Counted from the stretch's first letter, positions 21,672-32,234 are shown. The stretch is DNA of 64,000 bases from Thalassia testudinum (GCA_037157565.1 JAZHRO010000036.1:132812001-132876000), one strand, 5' to 3'. Notes: generated by a model from the sequence alone, not told the origin. Numbers and translations: made by a program.

Positions 21672-21809
21672 TGTTGAGTTATATGTTTATGTTTTGTATT
21701 ACGCTATTCTTTCATAGGGACATTTTTTTAATCTTTCCCTTTGTGTGTCTCTCTATATAAAGGGCTCTAGAGTTATTCTAATGAGAATTACGTCATTTCT
21801 AACCTAACA
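21672..21809 (+). repeat. 3' LTR of copia F
   Basis: 138 bp, TGTTGAGTTATATG to AACCTAACA, matching the 5' LTR at 16695-16832 with scattered differences; TATATAAAGGGC TATA core near 21754. Confidence 0.93.
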
Positions 21810-21814
21810 ATCAT

Positions 21815-21923
21815 CTTCTGAATCATAGATCAATTCATCACAATATTGGTGATTCAATCATCTTTAGGCGAAATATTTGGTGGGATATCGAAGCACCAGC
21901 CTGGGGTCGTGGCTTTGATACCA
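21815..21923 (-). other. Copia E outer leader and primer-binding site
   Basis: Leader of copia E on the far side of copia F. The reverse complement of 21912-21923 is TGGTATCAAAGC, a slightly mutated copia primer-binding site directly inside the 5' LTR. The adjoining GGTGGGATATCGAAGCACC segment matches copia K near 38400. Confidence 0.8.
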
Positions 21924-22054
21924 TGTCGAGAGAAAAAGAATGTCTTATTTCAAAAGAGAAACCCTAGCCTCTCTTTTATATTAGAGAGGTTTGGGAAAAT
22001 TATAAAGTCATCCCAAAAGTAACGTAAATAGTAAAGAAGTCCCTAGGCTCAACA
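21924..22054 (-). repeat. 5' LTR of copia E
   Basis: Pairs with 13200-13327; plus-strand TGTCGAGAGAAAA ... GGCTCAACA. A CTCTCTTTTATATTAGAGAGG core (reverse TATA region) lies near 21980. Followed by the target duplication ATTGT. Confidence 0.92.
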
Positions 22055-22404
22055 ATTGTTATTTATTATCTTTATCTATTTCCTTATTCCTGGTCGAGTC
22101 CACGTGTTTGGATCTAATTGAATCAGGGTTTGAGAACAACATGGGGGACCTGATCAAGTCACGCCACAATATTTTGTTACAAAACAAGTGGACGAGGCAA
22201 TTTTTACCGGGTTCTAGCATTAAAAGTGTATGCCCTATAGAAGCCTGGCCCTTAATTTTTCTATAAACATTTTGCAAGTTACAAGTGAACAAGTTCCCTA
22301 ATACAGTACTTGAGGTGCAACCCCCGTACACTATTGTCCCTAACCCCTACTTTTTAATGAGGGTCGGTGGAAGTGCATGGTTTAGGATCAAACGATTACG
22401 GAGT
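22055..22404. other. Intergenic or intronic stretch, nothing recognised
   Basis: AT-rich DNA resuming after copia E. If the fimbrin gene is intact this is the continuation of the intron that began at 13116. No exon, repeat end or domain was seen. Confidence 0.5.
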
Positions 22405-23502
22405 AAGGTTTTAAATGTCACTATTAATGTCATTATTGACAAGTTAAAAATGGGATATATCAATATCATGAAATTTTGGAAAAATCATTCAAAAATGACC
22501 TAAAATGTCAAAAATTTGATGAAATTAACATTTTAATAACCAATACATATATGAAGAAATCCTTAGAAGGTCAAAATCATAAATTTTGAATAAAAATATA
22601 ATATAAATATACTATTGGCATATCGATAATCATTGTAAGTCATAACATTGAAAATAAAAAGTACATAACATGATAATAAGTTAAGATGTTCATAATAATA
22701 TTTATTAGAAATAAAATATAATAGTACTAGTACCACCAAATCATGATTTATGAAGTATTCGGAATATAAAAATGATCCAACAACATTGGTGATATTTAGG
22801 CATGAACAGGTGGTATTTTAGTTCTGAACCAAATATTACCGGTGATATGTGATATGGGTTATTGTGGTGATATCTGATATATTAGCGATATATCACCATT
22901 ATATTGTGACATTTAATTCCTTGGCTCTTTCATGTTTCTTTTTCGTAATAATCCAAGTCTTTCCACTTGAATTTTAAGGCACCATAGTTGGTAGCCACTG
23001 ACATGGTGCCTTGTTGCATGCCATAGTACTCGAAGAGCAAAATTTAAATAGATCAATTCATTATTTGGTTAATAAGATAGATAGAGAATTGTAATTTATT
23101 TAATAATTAGAGAAATCTCATTAATAAAATTTGGAATAAACAACAATTTGGTTTTAAGATAAGATTTAGAATAACAAAATCATGATGAAATTGAAGGTTA
23201 TTTTGTTATTTGTTTAATGCACTAGGTGGAGAATGTTAATTTACTCAACAAATGAAGAAATCAAACTTAGAAGGAACAATAACGCATGTTTTAAGCTCGA
23301 CATTAAGACTCAAAAGGCTAAAAAAAATCACAAAAGAAGAGTTTATATGAAGATTAACAAATTTAGAAACTCAAAGTGTAATAAAATGATTATTTTAATA
23401 AAAGATTTGAGTTGAGTGTGGCACGATCTGGAAGTGTGGAGGCTCTCTCATGAGGGAAATAGGTAGCGATAGGGTGGCTGCCAATGGAGGCAGCATGTGT
23501 GA

Positions 23503-23541
<39 letters not shown>

Positions 23542-24186
23542 GCCAATGGTTGAGAAGAAGTGAGGGAGAGAGGGAGTTGTAGAAGAGATTTGTGGAAACA
23601 ATTATTGTATTAACTCCAAGGAAATAAGTTACAAGAAGACTCTTTTTTTAGTGAGAGAACATATCTTGCAAACCAAGTAACAAACCCAAATTAAATCAAA
23701 TCAAATCTTATCCTCTAAAATTAGGAAAGATTAAATCCTCTAAAACAAACTTTCTAAAAACCTACATACAAAATTGAAAACATAACAAAACTTGGACCTC
23801 AAGCCAACCTAAAATATCCTCAGGACCGGCACCCTTTTGGATGCCCACTGAATTGCTACATAGCACTGCCACGTGGCACTCTTATTCCTAACAATTTGAG
23901 CTTTGATTGCGAGAAAAGAGGTCAACGGGACCAAAGAGTAGCAACAATGCCAATGCAAGGGGCTAAATTTGAGAATAGTAATATTTCCATTTGATATATC
24001 CTCATATTAGTGATATATCCACCGTTATATAGAATATTTGTATTACAACTTTGTTGATTTCTGTGATATTGTCAATATCACCGATATATTAGTGTTCCTG
24101 GAAAAGCGACACTACCAGCATATCGATTTCTCTTGACTTGGCAATATGCGATATATCAGTGATATGCTGCGATATTGAAATCCTTG
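22405..24186. mobile_element. Possible non-autonomous DNA transposon with GATATATC-rich ends
   Basis: Both ends carry a similar inverted sequence (left AAGGTTTTAAATGTC, right the reverse complement of AAGGATTTCAATATC, 12 of 15 identical), and the flanks TTACGGAGT (22396-22404) and TTATAGAGT (24187-24195) agree at 7 of 9 bases, which would suit a Mutator-like element. Blocks dense in GATAT/ATATC palindromes lie inside each end (22800-22910 and 23985-24175). No transposase is seen. The match is weak and could be chance. Confidence 0.35.
23507..23536. repeat. (GA)15 microsatellite
   Basis: Uninterrupted GA dinucleotide run of 30 bp inside the AT-rich element above. Confidence 0.95.
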
Positions 24187-24649
24187 TTATAGAGTCAAGA
24201 TGTTCTTTTGGCCCTCAAGTTACGATCCAATGGGCTGATGTCATGTCACTCAACATGTGGACAACAAAGAACTCTCCTTCTGACGCATGCCAGCTTGCGC
24301 GACTGACATGAGATTATGAGAACATGCTGAAAATGATGCAGGCTGATGTGGGATGGGAGCTTTTATACTCCTATTTTGGCAGATAAGTTCACTTGCATAT
24401 CTTTGGCAGACAGGTCCATTTGCCTATTGGTTCCACATGAGTTTTTCTAGTGGTTAGCCTCTTTGCTTACCGGATGACTTCCTTTGGCAGGCCTTGTATC
24501 CACCAACTGAGGTTTGGTCATGTGCATGTCACATACTCTTTCTGTTGCCATGGATTATTTGTCATTGGTTTCTGATATAATTCTCTGATCAATTCTCTAT
24601 CTAATGGGTATTATAGTTTTTAATGAAGACTAATGCATCTTGACCTAGA
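24187..24649. other. Stretch without recognised genes; may hold an LTR end
   Basis: No coding signal. Because a primer-binding-site-like sequence starts at 24650, the right part of this stretch may be the 5' LTR of the gag-bearing remnant that follows, but I could not find a second copy to define it. Confidence 0.4.
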
Positions 24650-26168
24650 TGGTACTAGAGCATATGCTGGAGGTACTTGGTCCATTTCTTCATCGAAATA
24701 AGTCTCCTTGTTGCCTCCACATTTGAATCATCACCATCAATCTTCACTTTCGTAGGTACTGTCTCCATTGAGGGCATCCATGACCTTTTTGTGACCCTCT
24801 AAATTTCCTTTAACCAAGGAGAGAATTGCGTTGTGTAGTAGTAGGTGACATTGCATCAAGGTGTTGCCATGATCCTTGCTGCACTACCAGTAGGGTGTTG
24901 CTTTGCCTCATTGCACCACCATGCCTCATCGTGCATGTCAAGTCCCCTTGTTGCAAAGGGGAGACATTTTGAAGGTTAGGCTTTGCACTGTAAGTCATGT
25001 GAAGGGCCAATTTGGCGTTAGATAAAAGAGACAGATGATGAAAAATGGTTGTATATGTGAGATGTCATCTTAATCTCTGATTATTCTACACTTGTCCAGT
25101 CATTGTTTGTGCTATGAGTCTTCACCATGATTACCTCTGATTCCTATTAATAAGTCACAGCAAGTGGGCACCATGTCTCTAGGATCTCATGTCATTTGTA
25201 ATTCCCTTTTTCTTTGCTTATCAATTAAATTAGATAACACCAAGTACTACTGATGGTCTCAAGTATTTTTGAGGTTGGTTTTGGCTGTGAGAAGGAATAT
25301 GCGCTCCTTAAATATGAACCTAAAAAGAAGATAGGCAAGAATGCCTTGTGGAAAAAAGGATGAGATTATAGTTTGCTCCAAGTCAATGAATAGCTTGTGA
25401 CTCCACTTGGTGTATCAAAGGAGTGGAACCATGCAGTACAAGGCACATGATAAATCTTCCAAAGAACAAGCCTTTTTGGGAAGAAGTCAATTTATTTGGG
25501 ATCATTTGGATCCATTCTTCTTCCTATTTTAAGATCAACCCTTTGTTTCTATGTCTTCACGCCGAGAATCCTTTGTCGATGAAAAGACGCCAAAGGTGCT
25601 TGTGACTTATGGTTACGAGATAGAGTCTAAGATACTTTTTATATGTGAACCCTGCTCCAACAAGAATATGCAAGTAATTGAATTGTTGGCTTATCATAGC
25701 TTGCAATCAATAATGGATCTTTTCCATTCGAACTTTGAATATTCTATCTGAGTGTTGTCCATATTTATCAAATCCCTTCAACATGCATCAATTGACATGC
25801 AAGGAAATCTGGGACAATTTGTGAGGTACCTGTTTATCAAGTGAAAATAAATGATCAGATTTTGTGTATTAAGCAGGAGATATAGCAGTTACAAAGGAGA
25901 TGAGACGCTTGCAGATTACCACTCACCTGTTAAGATAGCATGTGGAAACTGCATGCTTATGAACCTGTTTATTATGAGAAGCATCCATGAACTTGTGGGG
26001 AATATGTTAATGTAGAAGTCACATTTTTTGAGTTTGATCCATGTTTCCTACCATTGAGTCTAAGATTTAATACACGGACGGCACATTATTGCTTATCCCT
26101 TCCACTCTTAGTGTTATGGTAGTTGTCATTCTCTAGTACATCTACATGGTGTCGAATAGGATCCATTA
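24650..26168 (+). pseudogene. Copia leader and gag remnant (+)
   Basis: A primer-binding-like TGGTACTAGAGC at 24650-24661 is followed by non-coding leader and then a decayed gag: LSIKLDNTKYY at about 25218, a WSQVFLRLVLAV block, and near 25800-25990 KEIWDNL, CIKQEI, QRGDETLADYHS and further pieces like the copia gag segment that precedes ACGN-type helices. Stops and frameshifts are frequent. No protease or pol follows, because copia G begins at 26174. Identification rests on the ordered gag motifs; lineage unknown. Confidence 0.55.
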
Positions 26169-26173
26169 AAAGA

Positions 26174-26313
26174 TGTTGGGTTGAAATGTCAAAAATTTTA
26201 TTAGAAAACCCTAGGTGCCTTTATATAGGGAGGCAACCAAAAGGTAGAGTTACAAGTATACCCCACTTAACATAATACTAAAAAATAAAAGGCATAGAAA
26301 ATATAACTCAACA
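26174..26313 (-). repeat. 3' LTR of copia G
   Basis: Plus-strand TGTTGGGTTGAAATG ... AACTCAACA with CTTTATATAGGGAGG in the middle (TATA region on the - strand). A polypurine tract complement CTCCCCCTCAAGC follows. Confidence 0.93.
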
Positions 26314-26329
26314 CTCCCCCTCAAGCTGG

Positions 26330-27017
26330 AGCATAGATATCAAGTACGCTCAGCTTGGTACATAACAACTCAGGACGTTTCTTGGAGAGCGTTTTAGTAA
26401 AGACATCTGCAACTTGATCCTCAATAGCAATGTATGGTGTAGTGATCTTTCCAGTGATAATAGCATCTCTAATAAAATGACAATCCACCTCTTTGTGATT
26501 GGTTCTCTAATGGAAGATAGGATTGTTAGCAATAAATGCGGCTGCCTTGTTATCACAATACATGGGAGTGGGACCAGAAACTGATACTCCCAAGTAACAT
26601 AAGATAGATCTCACGTACATGAGCTTATAAGTAGTATGGGCCATAGCCCTATACTTTGATTTTGCACTGGATCTGGAGACAACACTTTGTTTTTTGCTTC
26701 TCCATGTGACAAGGTTGCCACCCACAAAGGTATAATAGCCAGTAATAGATCTCCTGCCTTCATGTGCTCTTTCATAGTTTGCATCTCAATACCCCCATAC
26801 ATTAAGATGACCATGCTTTATAAAAGATAGCCCCTTCCCATGAGCTTATTTGAGGTATCTTAGTACTAGACATACACCATCCCATTGGATTTCTCTAGGG
26901 GATTGCATAAATTGAGTCAGTCTCCCCACAACAAAGCAAATATCAGGTCGCGTGACAGTCAGATATAACAACTTTTCCACTATAGCATGGTACCTGCTAA
27001 TGTCCTCAGGTAAAGGA
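26330..27017 (-). pseudogene. Copia G RNase H and RT end
   Basis: RNase H blocks in two frames: LVTWRSKKQSVVSRSSAKSKYRAMAHTT and PMYCDNKAAAFIANNPIFH (26507-26725), the EDHFIRDAIITGKITTPYIAIEDQVADVFTK region in a third frame, and the RT end LLYLTVTRPDICFVVGRL at about 26900-26980. Frameshifted and not translatable as one piece. It ends at the deletion junction near 27018. Confidence 0.85.
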
Positions 27018-27697
27018 CTCAGAATTTGGAAACTGCATATTAGGAAACTGATGATGAAGAATAGACATGCTAGGATGTCCCAATCTTAGATGCCACTGTA
27101 AAGTAGAAGTGGAGGAGGCAGCAACTATAGAATAATGCTCTGGTGGAAGGTTAAGATAGTAGAGGCCGTCCTACTCAAGTCCTCCAGCAATCTGCTTCAT
27201 CATTAGGAGGTCCTGTAGGAAGAAAAAATGGTCATGAAAAACTGCTCTGCAATTTAATGCCTTAGTTATTTGACTAATAGACATTAAATTCAAGGCGAAT
27301 TTGGGTGCATGCAAGATATAAGAAAGAGTTAAAGTAGTGGATAGAGAAATGTCACCTAAGCTTATCACAGGAACAAGGTACCATCAGTTACTCGGACATG
27401 TACTGGAGTAGTCAGTGGTCTAAGAGAAGTAAAAAGGGTAACATCTCCTGTTATATGGAAAGATACACCTGAGTCTGCAAGCCAAGATAGCTTACGAATA
27501 CCTCTGGCGCTAGCAGCAATACCTGTCCTCTGAGTCACAGAAGCACCTGTAGTGGAAGTAGTTTGAATAGAAACAAGTCTGTCATATTGCTCCTTGGAGA
27601 TAGTGACCTGAGGACTGACGTGCTCTTCCTCTTGATAATGTAGACTCACCTCCACCATAAGTGACCTGACTGGCCTGATGGCCTTGAGGAAGCTCAT
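27018..27697 (-). pseudogene. Copia G protease and GAG-pre-integrase
   Basis: Protease: KLSWLADSGVSFHITGD (27365-27697 frame), keeping the DSG triad, followed by VHVRVTDGTLF. 27171-27368 gives LSYILHAPKFALNLMSISQITKALNCRAVFHD. The GAG-pre-integrase LQWHLRLGHPSMS lies at about 27070-27110, after which the sequence jumps into RT. The parallel to copia F 18421-18960 is close. Confidence 0.85.
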
Positions 27698-28493
27698 GCT
27701 TTATCCAGCACCTGTCAACCATGTGATTTATTTTGTGACAATGGTCATAGAACAAACTACGTCCTCTGCCATGGTCTCTCGCTCCCGCTCCACGTCGTCC
27801 CCCTGCCTCCTGGGGTTCCCTTGCCATGGCCTATAGTTGCCATGGCCAAAGAATCAGCGATTGAGACAGGGTTAGAGATCTCAAGCTTGGACAGGCAAGC
27901 ATAGATCTGCGTAGGTGTAGGGATCTCCTCAAGTGTCATAAGTTGATCTTTAACAGACTTGAACTTAGGACCAAGACTTGCAAGCAACTGAACAGAATGA
28001 AAGCCCTCACGTTGCTTTGCAATAACAGTGACATTTGTGGAGATTGGCTAATAAGTATCCTGTTCATCCCAGAGGTTCTTGATAGAGTCATAATATTTGG
28101 CAAGGGATAGTTCCCTTTCGAAAAGAATGTAACTCCTCAATCACCCTGTAGAGGCGACTGATGTTGCTCTTACGAGAATGTATCTCATGAAGAACCTCCC
28201 ACATCTTCTTCGTAGACGCATATGACAACCTGCTTTGCGATAGGCTCCTTTATACTAATCAACATGCAAGTCGTTGCCCAATCGTTGTTTGCCTCCCAGT
28301 CAACAGACTTGACAGCCAGTTCATCATGTGTCAGAATATATTTCTTTCGGTGTGATTCCACAAATTGGGAAAAAGTAGATCACAGAAGGAAGTTGGTGCC
28401 ATCCAACTTCATAGAGGTTCCTTGAAGAAAGGAAGGTGTGCTCGAGGTAGATATCTTCCTTGCCGAGTCGCCACATGTATCCTTTTCTTCCAT
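27582..28493 (-). pseudogene. Copia G gag
   Basis: Starts at the ATG complementary to 28491-28493 (MEEKDTCGDSARKI), with SMKLDGTNF following. It runs through GPKFKSVKDQLMTLEEIPTPTQIYACLSKLEIS (27757-27987 frame) to a knuckle-like YDHCHKINHMVDRCWIKH, in which the first Cys is Tyr and the His is not conserved. Stops and frameshifts between these blocks. It is the same gag as copia F, including the odd knuckle, so the altered knuckle appears to predate both copies. Confidence 0.8.
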
Positions 28494-29195
28494 ATTGCTT
28501 GATATGTGGGAAAAAGTCAATCAAATATGCAGCACAATAAACAAGTCAGATCATAACAAGTTTAAGGAACCTGTAGCAGATTTGAACGAACACAATTCAG
28601 ACCATGTCTCGATCTGATGAGATGAGAACAGAGGAAAAATGGTCTTGCAAGGGAAACTGCAAGTCCTTGCTCTTCCTAAGATGAAGAGAGGGTGAAAATT
28701 AGGTCACCCTCTCTTCAAGATCACCAGAGAACCACTGCAGGTCCTTCGATGATCGTGAGGAAGGTGCTGTAGTCGGTCAACACCAATTGGAGGTGGTCAA
28801 CCGGTCGTTGGAAAGCCCATCGTTGCTCCTGATGCACCCCATGCGGCAGTGCTCAACTTTAAGAAGTCGTTATGGGGCTTCTTCAATCAGAAGGTGGCGA
28901 CAAGGACCCTCAGGAGGCCACCACTGGGCTTTCCTACCGTTGCAGCGGGCTCCTACCAGTGGTAGGAGGCGGTACTGAGGCTCAAGGAGTCGCCATTGGG
29001 CTTCCCTGCCGCCACTGGAGCCTCCTACCGGTGGCGTAGGGCTCATTGTTAGTGTAGGAGAGGCGGCGGTGACAAGGAGGGGCTTGGTGGCACCCTGTTG
29101 GAGAAAGAGAGCCTAGGGTTACGGTGGAGGATAGAGGAGGCTAGGTTTTGTGTGGGGTATCCAGGCATCGGTCTAAGACCGCTACTTTGATACCA
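28494..29195 (-). other. Copia G leader and primer-binding site
   Basis: Leader homologous to that of copia F. The reverse complement of 29184-29195 is TGGTATCAAAGT, a mutated primer-binding site beside the 5' LTR. CCACC/GGTGG-rich sequence; no protein recognised. Confidence 0.7.
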
Positions 29196-29337
29196 TGTTA
29201 GGTTGAAAAGTCAGAAATTTTATTAAAAAACCCTAGGTGCCTTTATATAGGGAGGCAACCAAAGGATAGAGTTACAAGTATATCCCTTACTTAACGTAAC
29301 ACTAAAAAATAAAAGGCATACAAAATATAACTCAATA
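29196..29337 (-). repeat. 5' LTR of copia G
   Basis: Plus-strand TGTTAGGTTGAAAAG ... AACTCAATA, same TATA region as its partner at 26174-26313; ends in front of the target duplication AAAGA. Confidence 0.93.
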
Positions 29338-29342
29338 AAAGA

Positions 29343-29715
29343 ATTATTGTCAAGCCTTGCTTGATCCGTCTTGGATATAAGCAAACCAGTTGAGATGGAT
29401 GCCGTTGTTGCAAGTGGATTTTTTTGTCAAAGATGGATTAGATGGTTCAATAGAATGACTCAAGGTAATATGACTTGCTTGATTGCTAAGGGTTGCACAT
29501 TAGACATATATATGATAGATTTTGTGATCTAGAAGGGATTTACAAAGTGAAGGTATATTTATACAAGCACTTTCTTATCAAGGTTCTGTAGAAGTTATTT
29601 ATTTATTTATTTTCTTTGAAATTAGAAGTTGCCCAAGAAAAGATTTGATAGTTAAGCAAAGTACGTCATATAATTGTTGTAGGATGCAAGTATGCTTGGA
29701 TGCAACGTAGCTTCT
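29343..29715. other. Stretch probably containing the 3' LTR of old copia J
   Basis: No coding signal. Because the - strand terminus of copia J lies at 29716-29743, its 3' LTR should end around 29715 (ending TTCTACA on the plus strand), but no second copy is in the window to define it. A short TATT microsatellite is near 29590. Confidence 0.4.
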
Positions 29716-29743
29716 ACACCTCCTTAAGCATATATATCAATTG

Positions 29744-29876
29744 TGTTGAGTTGTAAGGGGGTATTTACTATTTTCTTTTTTCTTATGGGGCACTCATATA
29801 ATTTGCCCAATTCTTTTTTATATAGAAGAGGGCTAGGGTTTCTTTTAGAGGTTAATGCATTCATTTAGATCTCACA
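29744..29876 (+). repeat. 5' LTR of copia H
   Basis: TGTTGAGTTGTAAGGG ... GATCTCACA, with TTTTATATAGAAG as TATA region and an AGGGTTTCTTTTAGAGG leader. The primer-binding site TGGTATTAGAGC (29877-29888) follows immediately. Confidence 0.92.
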
Positions 29877-29888
29877 TGGTATTAGAGC

Positions 29889-30345
29889 GGTGGTTTTAGG
29901 CTGGTGCTTCGATATCCCACCGAAAAAGAACCTACCACAACATGATTAGATCACCAACGTGGAGGTCATTCGATGGAGAATGGCTTCCACGTTGCCACCA
30001 CCACCACCACCACCACCACCACTAACGGCTGTGCCAACTAGGGAGGCAGCAGTTGTAGCAGTACCATTGCCGTACAGCTTATTGGCACTGGCAGCTCTGT
30101 TGTTGGGCTGTTTGCCACCAGTGGCATCGCCATCGGTGGGCTGTGGTTGTCGGCAGCAGTTGTTGCTGCCAATCCCTTGTTCGTGTTATACTTTGCGTGA
30201 TGAGGTTTCTCTCACGCCTAGTTTGGATGGCGATAAGCCATCTCTCGCCTATATTGGAGAAGGTTGATCCAAGAAGATCAACTTCAGTTTCTACTAGGTT
30301 CGCATATGCAACCCAAGAAGTTGTGAAGAGGGTTAGGAAGATGGG
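29889..30345 (+). pseudogene. Copia H leader and gag remnant
   Basis: The leader includes a (CCA)n run (29995-30021) that would read as polyproline. A gag remnant begins at a TTGCGTGATGAGG junction near 30193 (RDEVSLTPSLDGDKPSL), followed by FAYATQEVVKRVRK at about 30300, which is the gag/protease border in copia K (FAIQEDPKKKKRV) and E (FAFATQEDMKKKR). The sequence then jumps into RT. So H shares the gag-less junction of E and K and has a second, larger deletion. Confidence 0.7.
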
Positions 30346-31389
30346 ATTCTAACGGTCTACCACTGATCATTCTATCTTTGTCAGGAGAACACAGTATGGT
30401 GGGATATGGAGAGTCGTCATCTTGGTAGTATATGTTAGTGATATGCTTTTGACTGGTAATGATGCAGATGTGAGTGTAGATGAAAGCCTTTCTTCAGTCC
30501 ACCTTTGTTACTAAGGATTTAGGTGATTGTTGCTATTTCTTAGGGATAGAAGCAGTTCATTAGGAAACTGGTTTATCCTTATTACAGAGGTAGTATACAT
30601 TATAGATTCTAGAGGAAGCTATGCTTCTTGGGTCCAAACCATCTGGGATACCAGTAGAGTCATCTTTTGGTCATAGCATTAATGGGATAGTTTGAGGATG
30701 TCAGTAGGTACCGTAATACTATTGGTCGTTTGTTATATCTGACTATTACACGACTAGATATTGGTTTTGCTGTGAATAGAGTTAGTTAATTTATGCAGAG
30801 TCCTAGATACAGTCATTGGAGAGAAGTTTGTCTCATTCTAAGATACCTGAAGGGCACCTGAGGGAGAGGTTTGTACTACAATGCAAGTGGCTCTCTTGAC
30901 CTTATGGCATACTTAGATGCAAATTATGCATGATCTATTGAGGATAAACGGTCTACATTAGGCTTTACTGTTTATTTCAGAGGTAATCTTGTTTCTTGGA
31001 GGAGCAAGAAACAGAATGTGATAGCTTGCTCCAGTGCAGAGGTAGAGTACAGATCTATGGCTCAAGCAGCTTGTGAGATCATGTGGATGGTTGGCTTTCT
31101 ACGGGATTTAGGGATAGAGGTTGATATTCTTGTCCTACTTTATTGCGATAATAAGTCGGCAACCTATATTGTATCCAATCTGATTATCCATGACAGGACC
31201 AAACATATTGAGGTTGATAGTTATTTTTTATATGGGATGCAGTTTTGGAATGAAAGATAAGTATCCCTTATATATCCTTTGAGCTTCAGCTTACAGACAT
31301 TTTCACTGAGCCATTGAAGAAAAAGTGTCACGATCTTTTGAGTAGCAAGTTGGGTCTCATTAACATATATGCCCCAACTTGAGGGGGAG
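30346..31389 (+). pseudogene. Copia H RT end and RNase H
   Basis: The RT part shows STTDHSIFVRRTQYGG and VVYVSDMLLTGND, so the active site is YVSD rather than YVDD. Decayed YFLGIE and LLYLTITR blocks follow. RNase H includes SGNLVSWRSKKQN-like, SSAEVEYRSMAQAACEIMW, LYCDNKSATYIVSN and HDRTKHIEVDSYF (open 31018-31260), then EPLKKK and KLGLINIYAPT before the polypurine tract TTGAGGGGGAG. Stops and frameshifts are frequent. Confidence 0.85.
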
Positions 31390-31520
31390 TGTTGAGTTGT
31401 AAGGGGGTATTTGCTATTTTCCTTTTTCTTATGGGACACATGTAAATTTCCCACTTCTCTTTTATATAAAAGAGGGTTAGGACTTCTTTTGGAGGTTAAT
31501 GCATTCATTTAGATCTCACA
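31390..31520 (+). repeat. 3' LTR of copia H
   Basis: 131 bp copy of 29744-29876 with scattered changes, ending ATCTCACA. LARD I begins four bases later. Confidence 0.92.
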
Positions 31521-31524
31521 TATA

Positions 31525-31771
31525 TGAATAAGCAAAAATGTAACAAGATATCCAAAGCATAAGAATGTGGAACGTTTGGAATTACGTGGTGACCCCACTC
31601 AGGAAGAGTTGGGAGAAAACTATTGGAAAAGGCCTTGATAGGGCGAGTTTCTATATTACTCTTCTCAAAGAAAGAAGTGGAGGATGTATATCTATTTATA
31701 GGCCACCACACATAACACTTTACATTAAATGAAGTGGGACTAAATGACCACTACACATAATTCTCTCAACA
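31525..31771 (-). repeat. 3' LTR of LARD I
   Basis: Plus-strand TGAATAAGCAAAAATG ... TTCTCTCAACA, containing CTATTTATAGGCCACC, which on the - strand is the GGCCTATAAATAG promoter core also seen in LARD M and P. Matches 34426-34672. Confidence 0.88.
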
Positions 31772-32234
31772 CTCCTTAAGTTGGAGCATGAAATGCTTAG
31801 CTTGTAACACAAGCCCCTCTACACAGCAGATCAAACAAAACTCTCAACTGGTACAACTGCCTTTCCTCTGCTGACAATAGCTGCACTCTTGTTCATGCCT
31901 GTAGGCAGGTATGCTTATGAGAGTGATGACAACACATCAACGAGGTTGGAGTTGCTGGATGAACTGTTGTAGCTGGTTCTGACAAGGGCCTCTCATCTGG
32001 AGACCTTAATTGGTGTTGGTAGCTCCCCATTCAGTATTCCTGACATGGGTCTTCCTTTGAAGACCTTGAAATTGGATCTCTCCTTTGGAGTCTACGAAAC
32101 TAGATCTCCTACATGGTAACCTGACATGAGCCTTTCGTCAGAGACCTCGAAACTGGATCTTTCCTCTAGAGATCTCAAAACTCTGGACCTCCCAAAGTTG
32201 TGGCTTCTTATGTGGTGATCTTGGACAAAGAGAC

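Larger units (their letters stand above)
16695..21809 (+). mobile_element. Copia F, full-length Ty1/copia nested in copia E
   Basis: A 5.1-kb element with all domains in the usual order (gag, protease, integrase, RT, RNase H) between two 138-bp LTRs (16695-16832 and 21672-21809). Flanks are GTCAT (16690-16694) and ATCAT (21810-21814), a five-base duplication with one transition. Primer site TGGTATCAGAGC at 16833-16844. It inserted into the leader of copia E in the opposite orientation. Copia G is a deleted relative. Stops and frameshifts occur in every gene. Confidence 0.93.
13200..22054 (-). mobile_element. Copia E, complete insertion carrying nested copia F
   Basis: LTRs at 13200-13327 and 21924-22054 are alike and the flanks are the perfect five-base duplication ATTGT (13195-13199 and 22055-22059). 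Without copia F (16695-21809) the element is about 3.7 kb. Order on the - strand: LTR, primer site TGGTATCAAAGC, leader, short gag remnant, protease, GAG-pre-integrase, integrase, RT, RNase H, LTR. Most of gag is missing, with the same junction as in copia K and H. It interrupts the fimbrin intron. Confidence 0.92.
26174..29337 (-). mobile_element. Copia G, internally deleted element with intact target duplication
   Basis: LTRs 26174-26313 (140 bp) and 29196-29337 (142 bp) are flanked by the perfect five-base duplication AAAGA (26169-26173 and 29338-29342). On the - strand: LTR, primer site, leader, gag from 28493, protease, GAG-pre-integrase, then a jump near 27018 straight into the end of RT and RNase H. 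About 2 kb covering integrase and most of RT are missing compared with copia F, to which its gag and leader are clearly related. Confidence 0.93.
29744..31520 (+). mobile_element. Copia H, short deletion derivative
   Basis: LTRs 29744-29876 (133 bp) and 31390-31520 (131 bp) enclose only 1.5 kb: primer site, leader, a short gag remnant, then the last part of RT and RNase H. Protease, integrase and most of RT are missing. It inserted into the last codons of copia J (host sequence ATATATATC on the left, TATATC on the right once LARD I is removed); a clean five-base duplication is not seen because about five extra bases (AATTG) precede the 5' LTR. Confidence 0.88.

Noticed and set aside
29959..30267. 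Polyproline-containing open frame
   Set aside because: It is the (CCA)n run in the copia H leader followed by a gag remnant; no independent gene.
29744..31520. A precise five-base target duplication for copia H
   Set aside because: Immediate flanks AATTG and TATAT do not match; the insertion is supported by the split copia J codons instead.
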